Source: Candidatus Aminicenantota bacterium
GTDB taxonomy: Bacteria > Acidobacteriota > Aminicenantia > Aminicenantales > Aminicenantaceae
Assembly: GCA_013139435.1 (NCBI GenBank)
Contig: WTAW01000116.1
Span: 1-6,871 of the forward strand
Direction of reading: 5' to 3'
DNA: 6,871 bases
How positions within the stretch are numbered: the first letter of the stretch is position 1; every line of letters begins with the position of its first letter. Positions 5,981-6,871 of this stretch are shown here, piece by piece. The translations under genes were made by a program, and so were the position numbers. Below the pieces are notes generated by a model. The model searched no databases, was not told where the DNA came from, and saw only the letters and a list, made by a program, of their open reading frames with translations.

Positions 5981-5989
5981 ATATAGGTT
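5969..5989. promoter_or_regulatory. 21-bp perfect palindrome over the -10 box, likely operator
   Basis: AACCTATATA (5969-5978) and TATATAGGTT (5980-5989) are perfect inverted copies around a single A at 5979. The -10 TATAAT lies wholly inside, so a dimeric regulator bound here would block RNA polymerase. The DNA shows the symmetry and the overlap; that a repressor binds is inference, and none is encoded in the window. Confidence 0.62.
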
Positions 5990-6034
5990 ATTCTGTTATC
6001 GGGCTTGAGAGAAGGAAAAAAAATAGACAATTAG

Positions 6035-6160
6035 CCTGGATTATTCACGAGTTGAGGTTGCTGCAAAGGCAAAGCAGTGGCCCATGAAGCTGTAGTAAAC
6101 TACCGCGAATGGGCTACAACGAAGACTTTGTTCAATCTCTTTGCTCAAAATAATGCTAGG
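6035..6160 (+). other. Hairpin-rich leader, possibly a small mobile-element remnant
   Basis: TGGCCCAT (6078-6085) pairs over eight bp (one G-T) with ATGGGCTA (6109-6116). Inside it, GCTGTAG (6089-6095) pairs with CTACCGC (6100-6106) with one mismatch and a TAAA loop. A smaller CTGC/GCAG hairpin lies at 6061-6077. The outer ends are similar inverted sequences: CCTGGATTATTCACGAG at 6035-6051 and, on the other strand, CCTAGCATTATTTTGAGC from 6160 to 6143. That suggests a short non-autonomous element with CC-starting ends, reminiscent of the IS1380 family from memory only. No flanking target duplication is visible. A structured 5' leader is the other reading. Confidence 0.4.
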
Positions 6161-6167
6161 AAGAGAA

Positions 6168-6857
6168 ATGAGAGATAAACAACCGAGACATTTTAATATA
6201 TCAGAATTAAATGAATATGATGGAAAAGAGGGAAGGCCCGCATATATAGCTTACAAAGGAAAGGTCTATGACGTTAGTGATAGTAAGTTCTGGAAAAATG
6301 GAGTCCACTCTGGTCTCCATTCTGCCGGAATTGATTTAACAGAAAGCATTGTGAATGCTCCTCATAATGAAGAAATGCTTAAAAGATTTCGAATCGTCGG
6401 GGAATTGAGTGAAAAAGATATGTCCAGAAAGAAACTTGTAAATAGACTAGAGAGAATGCACCTTCATCCCATATTGGTTCATTTTCCCATTGCCTATTCG
6501 ATTACTATTCCTCTACTATCTTTTATATATCTTTTTTCGCACAAAGCTGCCTTTGAAATAGCATCTTATTTCATGCTTACGTTGGGGCTCTTAACTGGTC
6601 CAATCTCAGCGGTCTCAGGCTTTTTCAGTTGGAAAGTCAAATTCGAAGGCAGGTTGACAAAAACATTTGTTATGAAAATAAGATATTCAATCATATTTAC
6701 AGTTATTATCGCTACATGTTTTGCTTGGCGAACTCTTAATCCAGAGTTGCTTTTAACAAGAACCACTTTAAGTTATATTTATTTGATCTTGGAAATCAGT
6801 TTGATACCATTGATTATGATTCTTGGTCATTATGGGGGAAAAATAGTTTATTCCTAA
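6168..6857 (+). CDS. Cytochrome b5-like heme domain fused to DUF2231 membrane domain
   Basis: 229-residue predicted membrane heme protein. Residues 9-80 match the short prokaryotic cytochrome-b5-like domain: FNISELNEYDG, PAYIAYKGKVYDVS, then HSGLHSAGIDLT and APHNEEMLKRF. H51 and H66 are the likely heme ligands, with H47 another candidate. Residues 98-228 look like DUF2231: HLHPILVHFPIA (98-109), about four hydrophobic helices near 102-124, 131-154, 173-188 and 202-220, and the closing GHYGGKIVY. H100, H105 and H221 could bind membrane heme. I chose the ATG at 6168 because AGGAAG at 6158-6163 is correctly spaced; in-frame TTG at 6141 and ATG at 6153 have no such site. The gene is AT-rich, and 8 of its 12 arginines use AGA (10 AGA/AGG), unlike lemA, where 1 of 7 is AGA. 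A redox or electron-transfer role is inference; no substrate can be named. Confidence 0.82.
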   Translation: MRDKQPRHFNISELNEYDGKEGRPAYIAYKGKVYDVSDSKFWKNGVHSGLHSAGIDLTESIVNAPHNEEMLKRFRIVGELSEKDMSRKKLVNRLERMHLHPILVHFPIAYSITIPLLSFIYLFSHKAAFEIASYFMLTLGLLTGPISAVSGFFSWKVKFEGRLTKTFVMKIRYSIIFTVIIATCFAWRTLNPELLLTRTTLSYIYLILEISLIPLIMILGHYGGKIVYS

Positions 6858-6871
6858 TGTTTCCAGTTTTT

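Noticed and set aside
5739..6140. CRISPR array or known riboswitch in the gap
   Set aside because: There are no regularly spaced direct repeats. GCAAAGGC at 6063-6070 recalled a c-di-GMP-I core, but the rest of that fold is missing.
6141..6167. Upstream TTG (6141) or ATG (6153) starts for the b5/DUF2231 gene
   Set aside because: Neither has a Shine-Dalgarno at a workable distance. The AGGAAG before 6168 does, and the b5 domain begins soon after it.
5661..6871. Attachment-site duplication of the tRNA-Asp 3' end
   Set aside because: I looked for a second copy of the T-arm and acceptor sequence downstream and found none in the window.

Overview
The window looks like chromosomal DNA of a diderm, probably anaerobic or facultative, environmental bacterium. 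The main pointers are a LemA/HtpX membrane-protease pair, a mitochondrial-type (dimeric) citrate synthase, a predicted exported M55 aminopeptidase and REP-like palindromes between genes. I cannot place it firmly. Desulfobacterota-like or Acidobacteriota/Aminicenantes-like lineages are guesses from gene style, not from a marker gene.

Layout. Positions 28-1931 (+) hold a two-gene operon: a short homoserine dehydrogenase without an ACT domain (hom), overlapping by 4 bases an M55 D-aminopeptidase-like protein with a signal peptide. Positions 1932-2141 are the gap between convergent genes, with three REP-like hairpins and a strong intrinsic terminator that serves gltA. Positions 2142-3443 (-) are gltA, with a near-consensus promoter (TTGACA, 17 bases, TATATT) and a strong Shine-Dalgarno sequence that fixes its start at 3443. 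Positions 3444-3793 are a divergent intergenic region with both promoters and another REP-like hairpin. Positions 3794-5291 (+) are lemA and htpX, a conserved pair for envelope protein quality control. Positions 5292-5660 have no gene but are rich in inverted repeats: a weak terminator-like hairpin, a head-to-head pair of REP units, an 11-bp GC-rich hairpin and a nested AT-rich palindrome. A tRNA-Asp(GUC) with its own promoter lies at 5661-5738. From there on the DNA is noticeably AT-rich. A promoter whose -10 box lies inside a perfect 21-bp palindrome (5969-5989) precedes a hairpin-rich leader of about 180 bases and then a cytochrome-b5-like/DUF2231 membrane protein (6168-6857).

How the genes work together. 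hom belongs to the aspartate-family amino acid pathway and gltA to the TCA cycle. lemA/htpX act on the inner membrane. The last gene is a probable membrane heme or redox protein under its own regulated promoter. These are ordinary functions, and I see no clear new defence or biosynthetic system. The parts most worth a second look are non-coding: the operator-like palindrome, the structured leader with imperfect element-like ends, and the REP-like family whose stems change in a compensatory way between copies.
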